Shown here in pieces: positions 1 through 10,995 of a DNA stretch of 64,000 bases. Each line of letters begins with the position of its first letter. The first letter of the stretch is position 1. The DNA is from Allolobophora icterica (lineage: Eukaryota > Annelida > Clitellata > Crassiclitellata > Lumbricidae). The stretch spans positions 76,648,736-76,712,735 of the forward strand of contig OY744604.1 of assembly GCA_963556255.1 (NCBI GenBank), read 5' to 3'. The notes below the pieces were generated by a model, which did not search any database, was not told the DNA's origin, and saw only the letters and a program-made list of their open reading frames with translations. The position numbers were made by a program, and so were the translations under genes.

Positions 1-367
1 CAAACATTGTCTTAAGATTGATCTTTCAGCAGAACTTTAGATCTACCATCGTCAATGTAAAAAGGATTGTGGCCTCAGAACTGACAACTCCAAATAGTAC
101 TCCTTTGGTTGGGCCCCATGTGTGAGAAAAACATTATTTATCTATCTATAGGCATGGCGCAGAAGATTTATTTTACTAGGGTGAACGCAAATTTGTAAAT
201 AAATACCTTTGTTTGCCAATTCTATATTCCAAAAGTGTTGTTCTTTTTCTTGTTTCCTATTGCTAATTTCGTAAAAAGCTGTGTTTTCAAATAAAAGGCA
301 ACATAATGAAACGTTAGGCTATGCCTATGCAACAAATGTCACTGTTACGTGGTAAATTTATGGCTGT

Positions 368-435
368 GACTAGCGGACCGCCAGGCGGCCCGCTAGTATT
401 TCGAAACTTGCGGGCCGCCTGGCGGTCCGCTAGTC
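368..435. repeat. GC-rich perfect palindrome, copy 1
   Basis: Two 26-bp arms (368-393 and 410-435) are exact reverse complements around a 16-bp AT-rich loop that contains TTCGAA. The arms are strongly GC-rich in AT-rich surroundings and begin and end with GACTAG/CTAGTC. No coding potential. It looks like a short foldback or MITE-like unit; no clear target duplication was found. Confidence 0.75.
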
Positions 436-451
436 AATACGATATTTTGTG

Positions 452-501
452 CCTAGCGGACCGCCAGGCGGCCCTGAAATTTCAAATACTAGCGGGCCGC
501 C
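452..501. repeat. GC-rich palindrome, degenerate copy 2
   Basis: This repeats the GCGGACCGCCAGGCGGCC core of the neighbouring palindrome and then a partial inverted arm ending GCGGGCCGCCAG. The loop differs and the arms no longer pair fully, so it appears rearranged or truncated. Confidence 0.6.
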
Positions 502-937
502 AGTAACGTTATTGCGCCAGGAACCCTTTCATATCCGAATCCTTGGGCCAAAACATTGGCTACACTAACCCTAAGACTAACCCTAAACGTCTGAAACCTG
601 TGACTGAAAGACCCCCAGTCGGGGCGGTTGCTTTGTCCTTCGTTTTTTATACTTTCTGCGGCCATAGGCCTCGCTTCGTGCAGCATAATCGCAGCGAGGA
701 ATATCGTAGTTCATTCTTGGGACGTGCAGCCTTCTTCTGCACATACTTTTCATGGATTATAACGTCTTGGCGTCACGGATTGTAAGAATAATAAACTTAA
801 TCGGTTCATATTGTTTTTTGGAATTTTCTAAGTCGTTAGAGCTAAAATTTGACCAACATAAATGAAACTGTCCGTTACGGCCGCCATGTTGCCTATGAAA
901 GTAACCACGTTCTGGAATCACGTGAGGTCTTACACGT

Positions 938-993
938 GACTGGCGGCCCGCTAGTTTTTCGAAATTTGCGGGCCGCCTGGCGGTCCGCTAGTC
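938..993. repeat. GC-rich palindrome, copy 3 with shortened left arm
   Basis: The right arm and loop match copy 1, but the left arm lacks an internal segment of about 13 bp, so only the inner part can pair. The interval 502-937 between copies shows no supported gene. Confidence 0.65.
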
Positions 994-1184
994 ACTTCGT
1001 AAATTTATATAAATTCCACTTTCTAAATTTATATTATTATGTATATTCGGGTCTTTTTCAGTTGCAAAATGAAAGAGATCATGAATAAATCTAGACCTTT
1101 TTAAGGTGTTGATCTGTTTGCAACATAATTTTAGTACAAGCTGATCTACGTCATTGCCATGAGAATGGAAACATCATGTGCTTA

Positions 1185-1349
1185 GGGGCCGTCCATAAAT
1201 GACGTCACGCTATTTTGGCCGATTTTTTACCCCCCTCCCCCCTCGTCACACGTCGTCACAAAAAGTAACACCCCTCTTGTCACACATCGTCACAAATTTC
1301 TGACCCCCCTCCCTCCCCTAGGTGCGTGACGTCATTTATGGACGGCCCC
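1185..1349. mobile_element. MITE with 25-bp terminal inverted repeats, PIF/Harbinger-like
   Basis: A 165-bp non-coding unit. Its terminal inverted repeats start GGGGCCGTCCATAAATGACG and match perfectly over about 25 bp. It is flanked by TTA on both sides (1182-1184 and 1350-1352). A 3-bp TWA duplication and G-rich termini are typical of PIF/Harbinger elements, which supports the superfamily call. The interior has C-rich runs and repeated GTCACA motifs. Confidence 0.7.
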
Positions 1350-1380
1350 TTACGTATTTGCTGAAGTATTATGGTAAACA

Positions 1381-1787
1381 TCAATCAATCAATCAAATTC
1401 GTTTATTCGTACATTAAACTGACACAGACGCAACTTAGACAAACTAGATTATGGAACACAATTCTAGGGCCAAGAGTACAGGTTTAATACATTGCACAAT
1501 TCACTAAATTATGTCAGCTGATGGTTATGAAAAGACGTATGCAAGCACAAAATAAAAAATACATGGTATAAATACATCTGATGCAAGTCACTGATTCTCA
1601 ATTTCACGTGTTATATAAATGCGTTCAGACTAATAATTGCACAACAAAGTTGAATTATTTGTAAAGTAAAAATAGCGAAAATTATTAACAATTAATTGTC
1701 TCATGCATGCGATAAGAAACCTGATTTTATTTTTAAATTTGAAATATATATCTTATATAAAATTTAAAAAATATTCAGTTAACTTAC
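1381..1787. other. AT-rich interval with short (TCAA)n tract
   Basis: A short tract of four TCAA units near 1381-1397 is followed by sequence resembling the reversed 3' end of a LINE. No tail exon of the minus-strand receptor fragment could be recognised here. Confidence 0.3.
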
Positions 1788-2153
1788 ACCGTAAGGCAAA
1801 AGTTGGTGATGTCCAGTTGTACGAATATTCAGGAATATTTTCGGCGGTAGACGTGTTCGGTAGACCAGCCTTTAGGAATCGAGTTGTACAGGTGTAGGAG
1901 GTGGCATTATGAGTGGCATTCAATGACAAAATTGTGGCACTGAGGCAAATATTATCTCTTTTCTCAGTTTCTTCTTGGCTGGCAATAATCATCCAGTCGT
2001 TCTCCGAATTAATCTGTTGCATCCACTCCATTTTAGGTCTCCATCTTCCAGCGAAGGTTATGTTACACTTCAAATCTATATGTTCCTCTTCGTCCACTAC
2101 AGTTAAGCTGGAGGTCACTGACATTCCATTCACGTAGCATTTAGGTTCAGACG
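1788..2153 (-). CDS. Immunoglobulin C2-like exon of a receptor gene (gene 1)
   Basis: A 366-nt exon (122 codons) on the minus strand, starting after an acceptor ending TACAG and ending at a GTAAGT donor, phase 1 at both ends. It encodes an extracellular Ig-like domain: an early cysteine in PKCYVNG, the B-strand cysteine in LKCNITF, tryptophan in MEWMQ, and the F-strand SYTCTTRF. Potential N-glycosylation sites include CNIT, NATHNATS, NTST and YNWTSP. It lies about 250 bp downstream of a V-like exon in the same orientation and phase. The end of the exon (CTTRF to YSYNWTSP) is closely repeated in the exon at the right edge of the window, so these are paralogous genes. The ligand is unknown. Confidence 0.7.
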
Positions 2154-2403
2154 CTGTAGTAAACAAGTAGGCTAATTATATGTAGATGACATTGTTAATG
2201 CAAGCTGCAGGCAAACATAGCCCTGTAACTGTATCTTAAGCTTATGTTTGTAGACTTGATATAAAACTATATCACAGCCTTGTATTATGAAATTCAACGA
2301 AACGCGCAAAGCTAAGCTGGAAGCGAACAATAAGATAACTATACAATAAGAGTATTATATGCATCCTACAATCCCTACATGTAGAAAATTAAAACGTATG
2401 TAC

Positions 2404-2729
2404 CTAGAACGATGAGTTGGGCGGTGTAGCTGTCCCCACCGAGTTCTAGGCACGTGTACTCATTGCCGTGGCTCAACGTAGCATTGAATTTTAGATCGAA
2501 CTGTCCATCTGATTCACGGATGATATCGTATTTCTTTTTACATTCATTGGTAAACCTTTCCCAGTGAAGATTGTTTCCAATAGACCGTTGTTCTCTTGTA
2601 GGCCTACGTTAAGCAGTTGTTGTTTCCAAAGAAGTTTCTTAGATGTATTTGTTCTGCATTCCATGATGACCTTACTTCCCGCAACTACTACTTTGTTGGA
2701 AGGAAATGTGGTTAAAATAGCTGTTACGC
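2404..2729 (-). pseudogene. Immunoglobulin V-like exon with broken frame (gene 1)
   Basis: The exon is bounded by an acceptor ending TGCAG and a weak GTACAT donor. The first half reads as an Ig V-like start (VVVAGSKVIMEC, then KKLLWKQQ) and the last half as its end (DLKFNATLSHGNEYTCLEL). The two halves are in different frames, and the 326-nt length is not a multiple of three as phase-1 borders require. A TAGGCCTA copy at 2599-2606 lies in the short segment between the halves; leaving those 8 bp out would make the exon 318 nt and reconnect both halves. It may be a pseudogene, a polymorphic null or an assembly error. A leader exon upstream was not found. Confidence 0.6.
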
Positions 2730-3298
2730 CTGCATTGACCAGAATTTCAGCTCAACTATTTTAAGAATTTTAACCGGCCTTTATGCAATTTAACTTAACA
2801 CAATGTAACTGATCAATTATTTTCTTAAACAATGTTTTTTAATCGATCATGTCCAGTTATTTTGCAAGGAAACGTTACAAAGTCTGAGAAAAGAACCTTT
2901 GCTAGGATTCATGATTCACAAGATGCAGAAAAATACCAGAACAACCGCTGATTGGTAAATTTTCAGATTTCACTTTTAGTGGCACTTGGCAACATTTTTA
3001 CAATTTCATTCGCTTATTTTAATCGATCGCATATCACTGTAGCTAGTTTTTGAGACTTACATTTTTCTCAAAATGCATTGCCTCAGCTTGTAAAAGTAGG
3101 CCTACCGTTAGGCGTTGTTTTTAAGCAGCCATGAGATAGAGGTTGCAATAGTGCAGCTAATTTTCAAGTCGCAATATTTGATTATGATTAATAGAAATGG
3201 CACATCAACTAAATTTCACTTCAACTGAAATCGAAAAAGATCGCATTGTAAAGTTGTGAGTAGCCACGGATGCCAACGTGTGTTTACCTGAACATTTA
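2730..3298. other. Unassigned interval upstream of gene 1 V exon
   Basis: No supported gene. The leader exon of gene 1 should lie at or beyond here, but I could not pick it out. One TAGGCCTA copy lies at 3097-3104. Confidence 0.3.
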
Positions 3299-3628
3299 CA
3301 TAGAGCCATTATTAAACTGCAAAAGGCGCTTATGTTTATGAGTTTCGCGGTAAAGTCTAAATGCACATATGTGAAATAATTGACGCACTGCTTAGAAGTT
3401 CATGGCTTGATTATAGATTTAATAAAATAACTCACCTATAATTAAACTTGCTGCTAGAATTAAAATGAACATAATCGGCTAAAGTTATTTCCGATATGCA
3501 ACTGCTTATTGAACTGTGTAATAAATACGGAAGGGAAATGTTTTTGACCACTTAAAACCATCCGCCAACACGAAAACCTACGCTAAAGGACAACTTCCAG
3601 TGTATATATATATATATATATATATTAT
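3299..3628. repeat. Foldback repeat, left arm
   Basis: This arm of about 330 bp is the reverse complement of 4373-4432 joined to 6182-6437. It ends in a (TA)n run at 3601-3627. No reading frame of note. The right arm is interrupted by a hAT transposon, so the foldback is the older structure. Confidence 0.75.
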
Positions 3629-3989
3629 AAATACACTGCTGCGTATTTTTAGTACAGGATGCAAAGAACTGGAGAGTTACAGAGGCCTAACCTAATTGTT
3701 ATAAATATAGCCTATGATATTATACGGCATACATCGGGTACAGCAGCCTAATTCGAAACAATAAGCACTGTGCCTGCAACTATTATATTCGTTAAGCAAG
3801 AATTGTGTAATGTGTATGTTCACTTCAGAACGGAGGCCAGCGGATTCGTCAACTTAGCGATTAGCCCGCGATGCTTAGGAAAATTAGGATTATGATTATA
3901 TCCCGGCTACGATTAGGCCTATAGAAGCCAGGTTACGAGTTGGCCTACTGGTGACTGTTAAACGACTGTCTCCAATTAGGCCTACACTT

Positions 3990-4086
3990 GTTACCAGTGT
4001 GCGACCGTACGTACGGAACGTACGTTATTTTTTCTATAACGTACTTACGGTACCTGTACGTTATTATACCGTACGGTCCCATCGTT
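3990..4086. repeat. CGTACG-rich degenerate repeat
   Basis: Repeated CGTACG, GTACGTTATT and TACGGTACC words form overlapping short palindromes. The same word family recurs at 6655-6960. Confidence 0.45.
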
Positions 4087-4094
4087 ACCGTACG

Positions 4095-4255
4095 CAGGGG
4101 CGTCTACACCATAGAAACCTTGGAACAAATGCTCCATCCAAGAAATGGGGGGAGGTCTGTCAGTGTGTGTGCCACCATTTTAGGGGGGAAGGGAAGGGGG
4201 AAGAAGAGGGGGAAAAGGGACGTTGCTCCAATGACTTAGGGGGATAGACGCCCTG
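4095..4255. mobile_element. Small hAT-type MITE with 8-bp target duplication
   Basis: A 161-bp unit with ends CAGGGGCGTCTA and TAGACGCCCTG, flanked on both sides by the perfect 8-bp duplication ACCGTACG (4087-4094 and 4256-4263). The CAG...CTG ends with 8-bp duplications identify the hAT superfamily. The interior is purine-rich and non-coding. Confidence 0.8.
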
Positions 4256-4372
4256 ACCGTACGTTCACATCTGTTCATGACGAAAATAAAATAATAACTT
4301 TATGCACAGCAAAAGTCAATAATAGTTGGCGACTGACGGTCGTAACCAATTTTAACCATTACATCATTTAAC

Positions 4373-4432
4373 CATATATATACTGGAAGTTGTCCTTTAG
4401 CGTAGGTTTTCGTGTTGGCGGATGGTTTTAAG
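4373..4432. repeat. Foldback repeat, inner part of right arm
   Basis: Reverse complement of the inner 60 bp of the arm at 3299-3628. The arm is cut at 4432 by the hAT insertion and resumes at 6182. Confidence 0.75.
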
Positions 4433-6173
4433 CAGGCTTGGACTGGCCCACCGGGACACCGGGAAATTCCCGATGGGCCGGTGGCCCAGGCTTGGACTGG
4501 AGCGGCCGCCCCAAAAAATAAAAAATATGATTAAAATATATTGTGATATTTTAATTCTAATTCTTAATTCTAGTGTTAAAAATCATGAAATATTGACAGT
4601 GCATGGTTGTTACCAAGAAACTTGCACTGCATCGGGAAACCTGTAGCTACGTGCCAATATTCACTTTTACTTACCGTTGATTATAGCGCATGCAATAATG
4701 AAACAGAAGTTGTCGATTTCTTGTAGGCCTTCATATACATGCTACAACATGCTTTCATGATATTTCTGAATCACATAACTTCAACAATGATGTCCGGTAC
4801 AGAGCGAAAACTCCTGGATTCTTTGACAAGTTTTGAATTAACGTTGAAGCGCAATTGATTTTGAAAGTATTTGAACACACAACTCCGCTATATCAATAGG
4901 CCTATTTGCAAATAAACGGCATCCTACGAGTCTGTAAGATGGTTTAATATACTATCAATGAATTAAGCCAAATACATCGAACTTTTGATGTCATATCTGA
5001 AGCAGCTACATATTTTCAAAACTTGCTAAAAGTGAACTAGATAAAAGAAATCTCGACATTAATGTTGAGACTGCTTTCAAACAGAAAACATCTGAACAAA
5101 AAAAAAGAAATTGCCAGGAGAACCTGCTACGGACCAGCCAAATGAAAATGCGAAAGATAAATTTCGAGTAAATGTTCACAACGATGATAATGGATCAAGT
5201 AATTATAGTTTGAAATAGATATTCTCTGAGCACGGTAATCTTTATGCTGGTCGGTCTTATTTAGATCCAAACAATTTTGCAGAAATTTCGATAAGGATTC
5301 CCATTGATGGACTACATACAGCACCTGAGTTGCTCAGAAAATGTGATTACAGTGTAACAAAAGAGCAGCTGTTAAATGGAATTATTGAACTTTGCTAGAA
5401 AATGGGAAAATTTTGAAACTAAAAAGTAGCCTATAATTTGCTATTTGACACTGAAATAACAGACACGGTCTCAGAAAACGCCATGCAATTTGAATTTAGG
5501 CCTGTAGAAAGTGAAACAGTCCCAACAGCAGTAAAAAGCAACAGGAACAGAAATAAATTCAAACCTGTATTCAAAAATGTTTTGGTTGCTTTTACCACGT
5601 TCTTCTTAAGTTCAATTTGCATATAGTCTAACTTATTCAAATTTCTTTTTGGCTTACAAATTCGTTTTGACATTATCCTCATCACAAGTTGCTTGTGGGA
5701 GTTCATTTTCGAAACTGAAATACATTTTGAACAGATTAAGAAATTTGCTAAGTCAGTGAAGTTTAGTGTCTTTCATGCTTATGGCTTGTGAAAAGGACCT
5801 TCTTCTCAGAATTAACGATGAAATCGTTGACGTTTTGGCGTCAACTTGTGATACGATGAAAAAACTGCTATACGAAGTGCAAGCACTTAGTTGTTTCTAC
5901 TAATTCTATCAAGATGTTAATTTCAAAAACAAAACTGTGCACTGCATAATGTGACAGTTGGTTCCAAACATAATTACGAATTTACGACAAATCACAATAT
6001 TATGCCATTTGGCTTATTAATAACTAAACATGGCCTCCATTTTATGTTAAATGTTACAAAAAGCATTGGCCCAGGCCCCTTTTCCTGAACGGTTTCGTGC
6101 CTTCGGCGCTCGATAATGTGGGCCGTCCTTGACTAAATTTCCCTGGCCGCTTTTGTAAGCCAGTCCGACCCTG
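4433..6173 (+). mobile_element. Decayed hAT transposon inside the foldback arm
   Basis: A 1,741-bp element with imperfect terminal inverted repeats (CAGGCTTGGACTGGC and, inverted, CAGGGTCGGACTGGC) and a perfect 8-bp target duplication GTTTTAAG at 4425-4432 and 6174-6181. The uninterrupted target survives as the reverse complement in the other foldback arm near 3550, which proves the insertion. The plus strand keeps broken hAT transposase pieces: around 5240-5330 a segment reading NLYAGRSYLDPNNFAEISI, and around 5690-5870 one resembling the C-terminal dimerisation region (SQVACGSSFSKLKY, then MLMACEKDLLLRI). Many stops and frame changes show it is inactive. Confidence 0.8.
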
Positions 6174-6181
6174 GTTTTAAG

Positions 6182-6437
6182 TGGTCAAAAACATTTCCCT
6201 CCCGTATTTATTACACAGTTCAATAAGCAGTTGCATATCGGAAATAACTTTAGCCGATTATGTTCATTTTAATTCTAGCAGCAAGTTTAATTATAGGTGA
6301 GTTATTTTATTAAATCTATAATCAAGCCATGAACTTGTAAGCAGTGCGTCAATTATTTCACATATGTGCATTTAGACTTTACCGCGAAACTCATAAACAT
6401 AAGCGCCTTTTGCAGTTTAATAATGGCTCTATGTATA
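6182..6437. repeat. Foldback repeat, outer part of right arm
   Basis: Reverse complement of the outer part of the left arm (3299-3560). The pair would form a very long hairpin apart from the insertion and the central spacer. Confidence 0.75.
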
Positions 6438-6654
6438 TAATGGTTAAATAATCGCTACTTTTAAACTTTTAAATTCCAAATTGCTAATTTTCTGTCTAAT
6501 GTATAAAATGAAGAAAATTAAGATTTTACGGCACACATTATACGATGGTCAGTGCCAGTGGTCATTTAATTGGTAATATTAAATTCGGTACGGTTCGTAA
6601 ATAATTAGTTCTGCGTACGGGGAGAATAATACTGTAGAGCTAAATTGATCATTT

Positions 6655-6960
6655 TTAACCTACGCGCGCGGTACGCGTACATTATTCTTTTCGATAACGT
6701 ACGTACTGAACGCGTACGTTATTCCGTTAAGTAGGCCTACCTGGTAGCGTAGGTCGCACTTTGGAGACTAATGCTGTAGAGCTAAACTGCTTTTTTAAGG
6801 TACGCGTACGTTATAGACTATAGTTATATTGAAGTTCTTTGTGAATGATCAGATAAGTTTGTGGCATTTTTAACGTACGCGCACGGTACGCGAACGCTAT
6901 TTTTTTTCGATAACGTACGTACAGTACGCGTATGTTATTCCGATACGTAACGTACGGTAG
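6655..6960. repeat. CGTACG-rich degenerate duplication
   Basis: Two copies of a CGCG/CGTACG-rich block (near 6655-6725 and 6868-6945), each containing TTTTCGATAACGTACGTAC, are separated by about 210 bp. The two preceding spacers share CTGTAGAGCTAAA. The words resemble the block at 3990-4086. Confidence 0.5.
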
Positions 6961-7022
6961 TACTTTGCTTGTTACCATAATGAGGCATCACTTACCTCTT
7001 CAGGGTAAGATATCGCATTTAT

Positions 7023-7164
7023 CACTGGCGTAAACTTGTCCAAAATATTGGAGAGGGGGCACTTGGTCATTCACTGTACACTTGTTGCATTGGGTGTACA
7101 GTCCATCTCAATTATTGGGGGGGGGGGCACGTGCCCCGGCTGCTCCCCAGAGTCTACGTCCATG
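7023..7164. mobile_element. Small hAT-type MITE
   Basis: A 142-bp unit between near-identical 8-bp flanks GCATTTAT (7015-7022) and GCCTTTAT (7165-7172). Its ends, CACTGGCGTAAAC and inverted CATGGACGTAGAC, form imperfect terminal repeats. A G13 run lies inside. Non-coding. Confidence 0.6.
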
Positions 7165-7172
7165 GCCTTTAT

Positions 7173-8393
7173 ACCGTGTCATTGCAAGTTTAATTAGTAC
7201 TGTAACAATGTGTAACTTTAACCTTCTAGCAGGCCTACCTAAGTAAAGCCATGTAGTAAGTTATAAAACGTGGGTGATATGCTAACGACGTGATCAACAT
7301 TAAAAAAAACATAAAATATTATAAAGTTTATGAGTAAAAATAAATTTCAGAAGCCTACTATGCGAAACTTAATGTTTCCATATAAGGCCATCAAATCTGT
7401 TCACTCACATCCTACTGCTTGGTTTCGATTGAGTTGCTCTTGCGTTCCACTGTGTAAAATCAGGAAATTAAGCATAACGGATTGCTTGTGATATTCGCTT
7501 ATTGTCTACAAAGAAACCACACGCTGACAAACCGCAGCATGGAACAAAGTTAGACAGAGTTTTGAGAAGTAGATAATGTAGAGTACAGTGTTCAGGAAAT
7601 AAAGTCTCTGCTGTCTTTAACTGTGCAATAATCGAATTGTTAGCGTACAAGACTGTCAATCCAGATGTCTGAGTTCAATTTTTTGCTATAGGTTAGAAAC
7701 AATGTTTCAAAATTTCTGCTTAAATTTTGACGCTGGCAATGCTATCAATTCGGTATACGACCTACTGACCGTACAGTACACACTCGTTTGGAATCTAATT
7801 GACAATTTAAGTATTTAACGACAAGAGTGTATTAAAAGCGACTGGGAAAACAACGCAGTTCGTCGTTAAAGTGATAAGGCGGGCAGAAAAAGAACTCTTA
7901 ATAATCTGTGACTAAATGTAAATGCACACATTTTTCTATTGTGATCGTACAACCTCGACCCTGTTCATTTTCCAAAAAATTGATCGGATGAGATCCTTTA
8001 TCATCGCCGCCCGTTTGAATGGGTGCCACTCCATCTAAGGTCTCCGTGCCATGCTAGCTCGAAATACAAATATCTTAAATGAGCTACCATCGGTATGCTA
8101 ACCGGCATCCTCACTCACAGAAGTGCATTGAACTCACGCTGTAACCAATGTAGCTAACCAGCCATGCCCAGTTGGATGGTCCAAAAATATGAAATTTAGA
8201 AAATTAATTTGGGTCACATTGTTCTTGTTCTATTCAGCTTAGGAAATGTTAATTAGGGGTTGCGCAGTATTGAATAATAAATGTTGTTATTATGAAATTT
8301 CTTCCGATTTTCTATATTCAAATTTTCGAACAGAAAACGTTTCAAAATAAAATAAAAATAAAATGAAAGCCACTGTTAGTGTTTACAGTTTAT
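7173..8393. other. Unassigned interval
   Basis: AT-rich sequence with only short random open frames. No exon, RNA gene or clear repeat structure was recognised. Confidence 0.3.
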
Positions 8394-9386
8394 AGTCCGT
8401 TGGCTTATGTAAGGGAAAACAAATTTTGGGTAGAATATTGGTAATGATGTTTAAGTTAATGATATGATAGTTCTGAAGCAGAAAAATGCCGTTGCCAATT
8501 TTTCTTTCACGGTTTTCACGTTTTATCATGACGTCATATCCTCACCTTAAAAACTGCCAATTAGTCAGTCAGCTTGATGTTAAAATTGCTCACTTGATGT
8601 TGGAAGCATGATATTTGGCACATGGTAACAACATACGGTGAAGAAAATGTTAAGCTGTACGGCCATCGCAGATTTGCCTTCTGGCTTCAGTGGCAGCCAT
8701 TTTCCAAGATGGCCGACCGAAAATAGAGATTTTTCAATATCTCAGTTTCCAGTTCACTTAAAATCGTAATCTTGGTGTCTAAACATATATATTTATGGGC
8801 AAAGATTTCAATAGAACTAATTGCAATTACTTACCTGTAAGAGAAAAGCGAATTGTGGTAGCCATCTTCAAGTTAAGGCGAACTGAAAGGGTAGTCCAGT
8901 GAAAAATATGAACCAATTGCTCATTAACTGATAGAAGCATGAAATGTGGTACATAGTATGAACATGTCCTAAGGAATTTTTTAGCTATGAGGCCATCGCA
9001 GATTTGCCCTCTGGCCTCGATGGCAGCCATTTTCCAAAATGACCGACAACAAATAAAGATTTTCAATATCTCAGCTAGTTCACTCAGAATCGTGATCTTG
9101 ATGTCTAAACATTCATATTTAGGGGCAAGGTTTCCAATAGAACTAATTGCAATTACATACCTACAAGAGAAAAACTAATTGTGGTAGCCATCTTGAAGTT
9201 AAGGTGACCTTAAAATTATGATAATAATTTTGGTCAAGGAGTAGTTTGGGCAAGGATTGCAAGGGAACTAACCATTTTTAGACTTGTTGTGTTCATGTTC
9301 ATGTGGAAATAAACAAATAAACACCAAACTTCGGAACCAGAGTCCAGACAAAGTACTACCCACAGCGTTGTATAACATCGTTCACG

Positions 9387-9764
9387 TCATTCACGGTCAC
9401 ATAGGCTTCTACACAGAAGCCAAAGACCAGCACACTGTCGATCAGCTATCACACATTTAGCGCATGGTAGTTTAGTTACAGCTACGAATATCTGTGCACA
9501 GACATGATCTGCCTGGTAGGCAGCGCTCTTGGTGTGTTCCACAAGTGCAGCCTGGATTGGTGGAAGGCCATCCACTAATCTGCCTTTCTGTGAGAACAGC
9601 TGCTTCCGTACCTCATTCACCTTCTCCTCACCGCTCGTACGGTCATACAGAAGAACTATAAAGCGCTGCAATACATCGAGCTGATCATCAACAGAGTTGG
9701 GAGTTGATGCTAATGTGCAGAAGGCTAGGCTAACGTAGTTGAATATCTTCCAAATGTCCCACAA
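9387..9764 (-). pseudogene. Transposon-type protein fragment, C-terminal part
   Basis: An open stretch of about 125 codons with QRFIVLLYDRTSGEEKVNEV, then RKQLFSQKGRLVDGLPPIQA and HTKSAAYQADHV. I recognise this as a recurrent protein found as repeats in many invertebrate and fish genomes, for which I know no enzymatic assignment. It continues the fragments at 10880-10995 and 12093-12315 across two insertions. It lacks its downstream half and is inactive. A second, inverted copy of this part lies at 12388-12500 (plus strand). Confidence 0.6.
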
Positions 9765-9786
9765 GGCCTTTTTCTACAGCCAGCAA

Positions 9787-10773
9787 TATACCCCGTGATC
9801 GATCGAGTCAGTCGATAAAGTCGATCGAAACTCGGCCAAGTCGAGTCGGTCAAAAAATCTTCGACTCGATCGATTTGCAAGTCGAGTCGATCATATGTTT
9901 TGACAAGTCGAGTCGATCGTTGTTGCCTCGACTTGACTCTAGTATGAAATATTTTCGTACTATTTTTTGCAGCTACTTCACAAAACGACCCACATGATGT
10001 GATGACGTAATGCTTTGTAAACGCACAACTACCGTATTAACCTGACTTGAAGTTCAGTGCAAACTATGAGCCTCTTCATGATTTCGTATAGTCGAAGCTT
10101 CAGATACTTTTTTAACAGTCTTACGGTGAAAATAGAAAGATTCAGATGCGCTAAAAATGCTCTAGTTTCCGGAAATTTCAGCTCTGTAGTCAGCATGATG
10201 TAAAAATAGTTGTTATTATTGCATCATGGTAGTCAGTAACGACGATCTCAAAACGTTCGAATGTCTGTAAGTTAGGACGGGACTGAATGCTTCGACTTTG
10301 GCCAAGAGCAGTGGTTCGGAAAGTGTTTAATAGTTGCGTGAGCTAACCTCAGGCAAAGTACAGACCTACATGTAAAATGGATAGAATTATACATCATATC
10401 CGATATAACCAAAAAAAAATTTTTAAATTTTTTTACAATCGGTGGAAAAGTTTATTATAGTAGGCCTACATATTCATGAAATGAAACGCGTCTATAGCAC
10501 AATATGTCAATAACTACTTTAGCAAGGATCAAATACAAAGCGCCAGCCAAAAGTTGTGTGAGCTTTCTTGTGCCTTGGCGCTACAGAGCGCCATGGCTCC
10601 CGGACCCCTGACCAAGAGATACAGTCCAAGTCGACAAAGTCGACCAAGTCGATCGTTAATTTGCCAAGTCGACCGAGTCGACGAGAGGTCGACTAGTCGA
10701 CAAATTCGATCGAGTCGATCGTCGGCCGAGCCAAGTCGATCGTAGTAGTTCGACTCGATCGATCACGGTTTAT
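9787..10773. mobile_element. Mutator-like element with 9-bp target duplication
   Basis: A 987-bp element flanked by AGCCAGCAA at 9778-9786 and 10774-10782. Its ends are inverted (CCGTGATCGATCGAG on the left, CTCGATCGATCACGG on the right) and run into dense degenerate AAGTCGA hexamer-type repeats at 9795-9935 and 10625-10760. A 9-bp duplication is characteristic of Mutator-like elements, hence the call. No transposase is visible, so it is probably non-autonomous. One TAGGCCTA copy lies inside (10461-10468). Confidence 0.65.
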
Positions 10774-10879
10774 AGCCAGCAACGAATGATACTGTGTCAC
10801 ATCCGCTAAATTCGTGTGGGAAGGGCAAGGCTACGCACTTCTCTGGGCCAAGGGCTCATTCCATCTCATGAGTTGGTAG

Positions 10880-10995
10880 TTACCTCGAGCTTCTGCCTGA
10901 GGAAAAGGCAGCCCACAGTTCGTCAATGCTGAGCTGCTGAACTGCTAATATGGCTAACACCAACAAGATGTCATGGACAATGTGTACATATTTGT
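10880..10995 (-). pseudogene. Transposon-type protein fragment, middle part
   Basis: The minus strand reads LLVLAILAVQQLSIDELWAA, a segment that in the same recurrent family lies between the parts found at 12093-12315 and 9387-9764. It is cut on one side by the LINE insertion and on the other by the Mutator-like element. Confidence 0.5.

Noticed and set aside
3951..4247. 98- and 83-codon plus-strand ORFs over the CGTACG-rich block
   Set aside because: They cross a repeat and a hAT MITE with defined borders; no coding signature.
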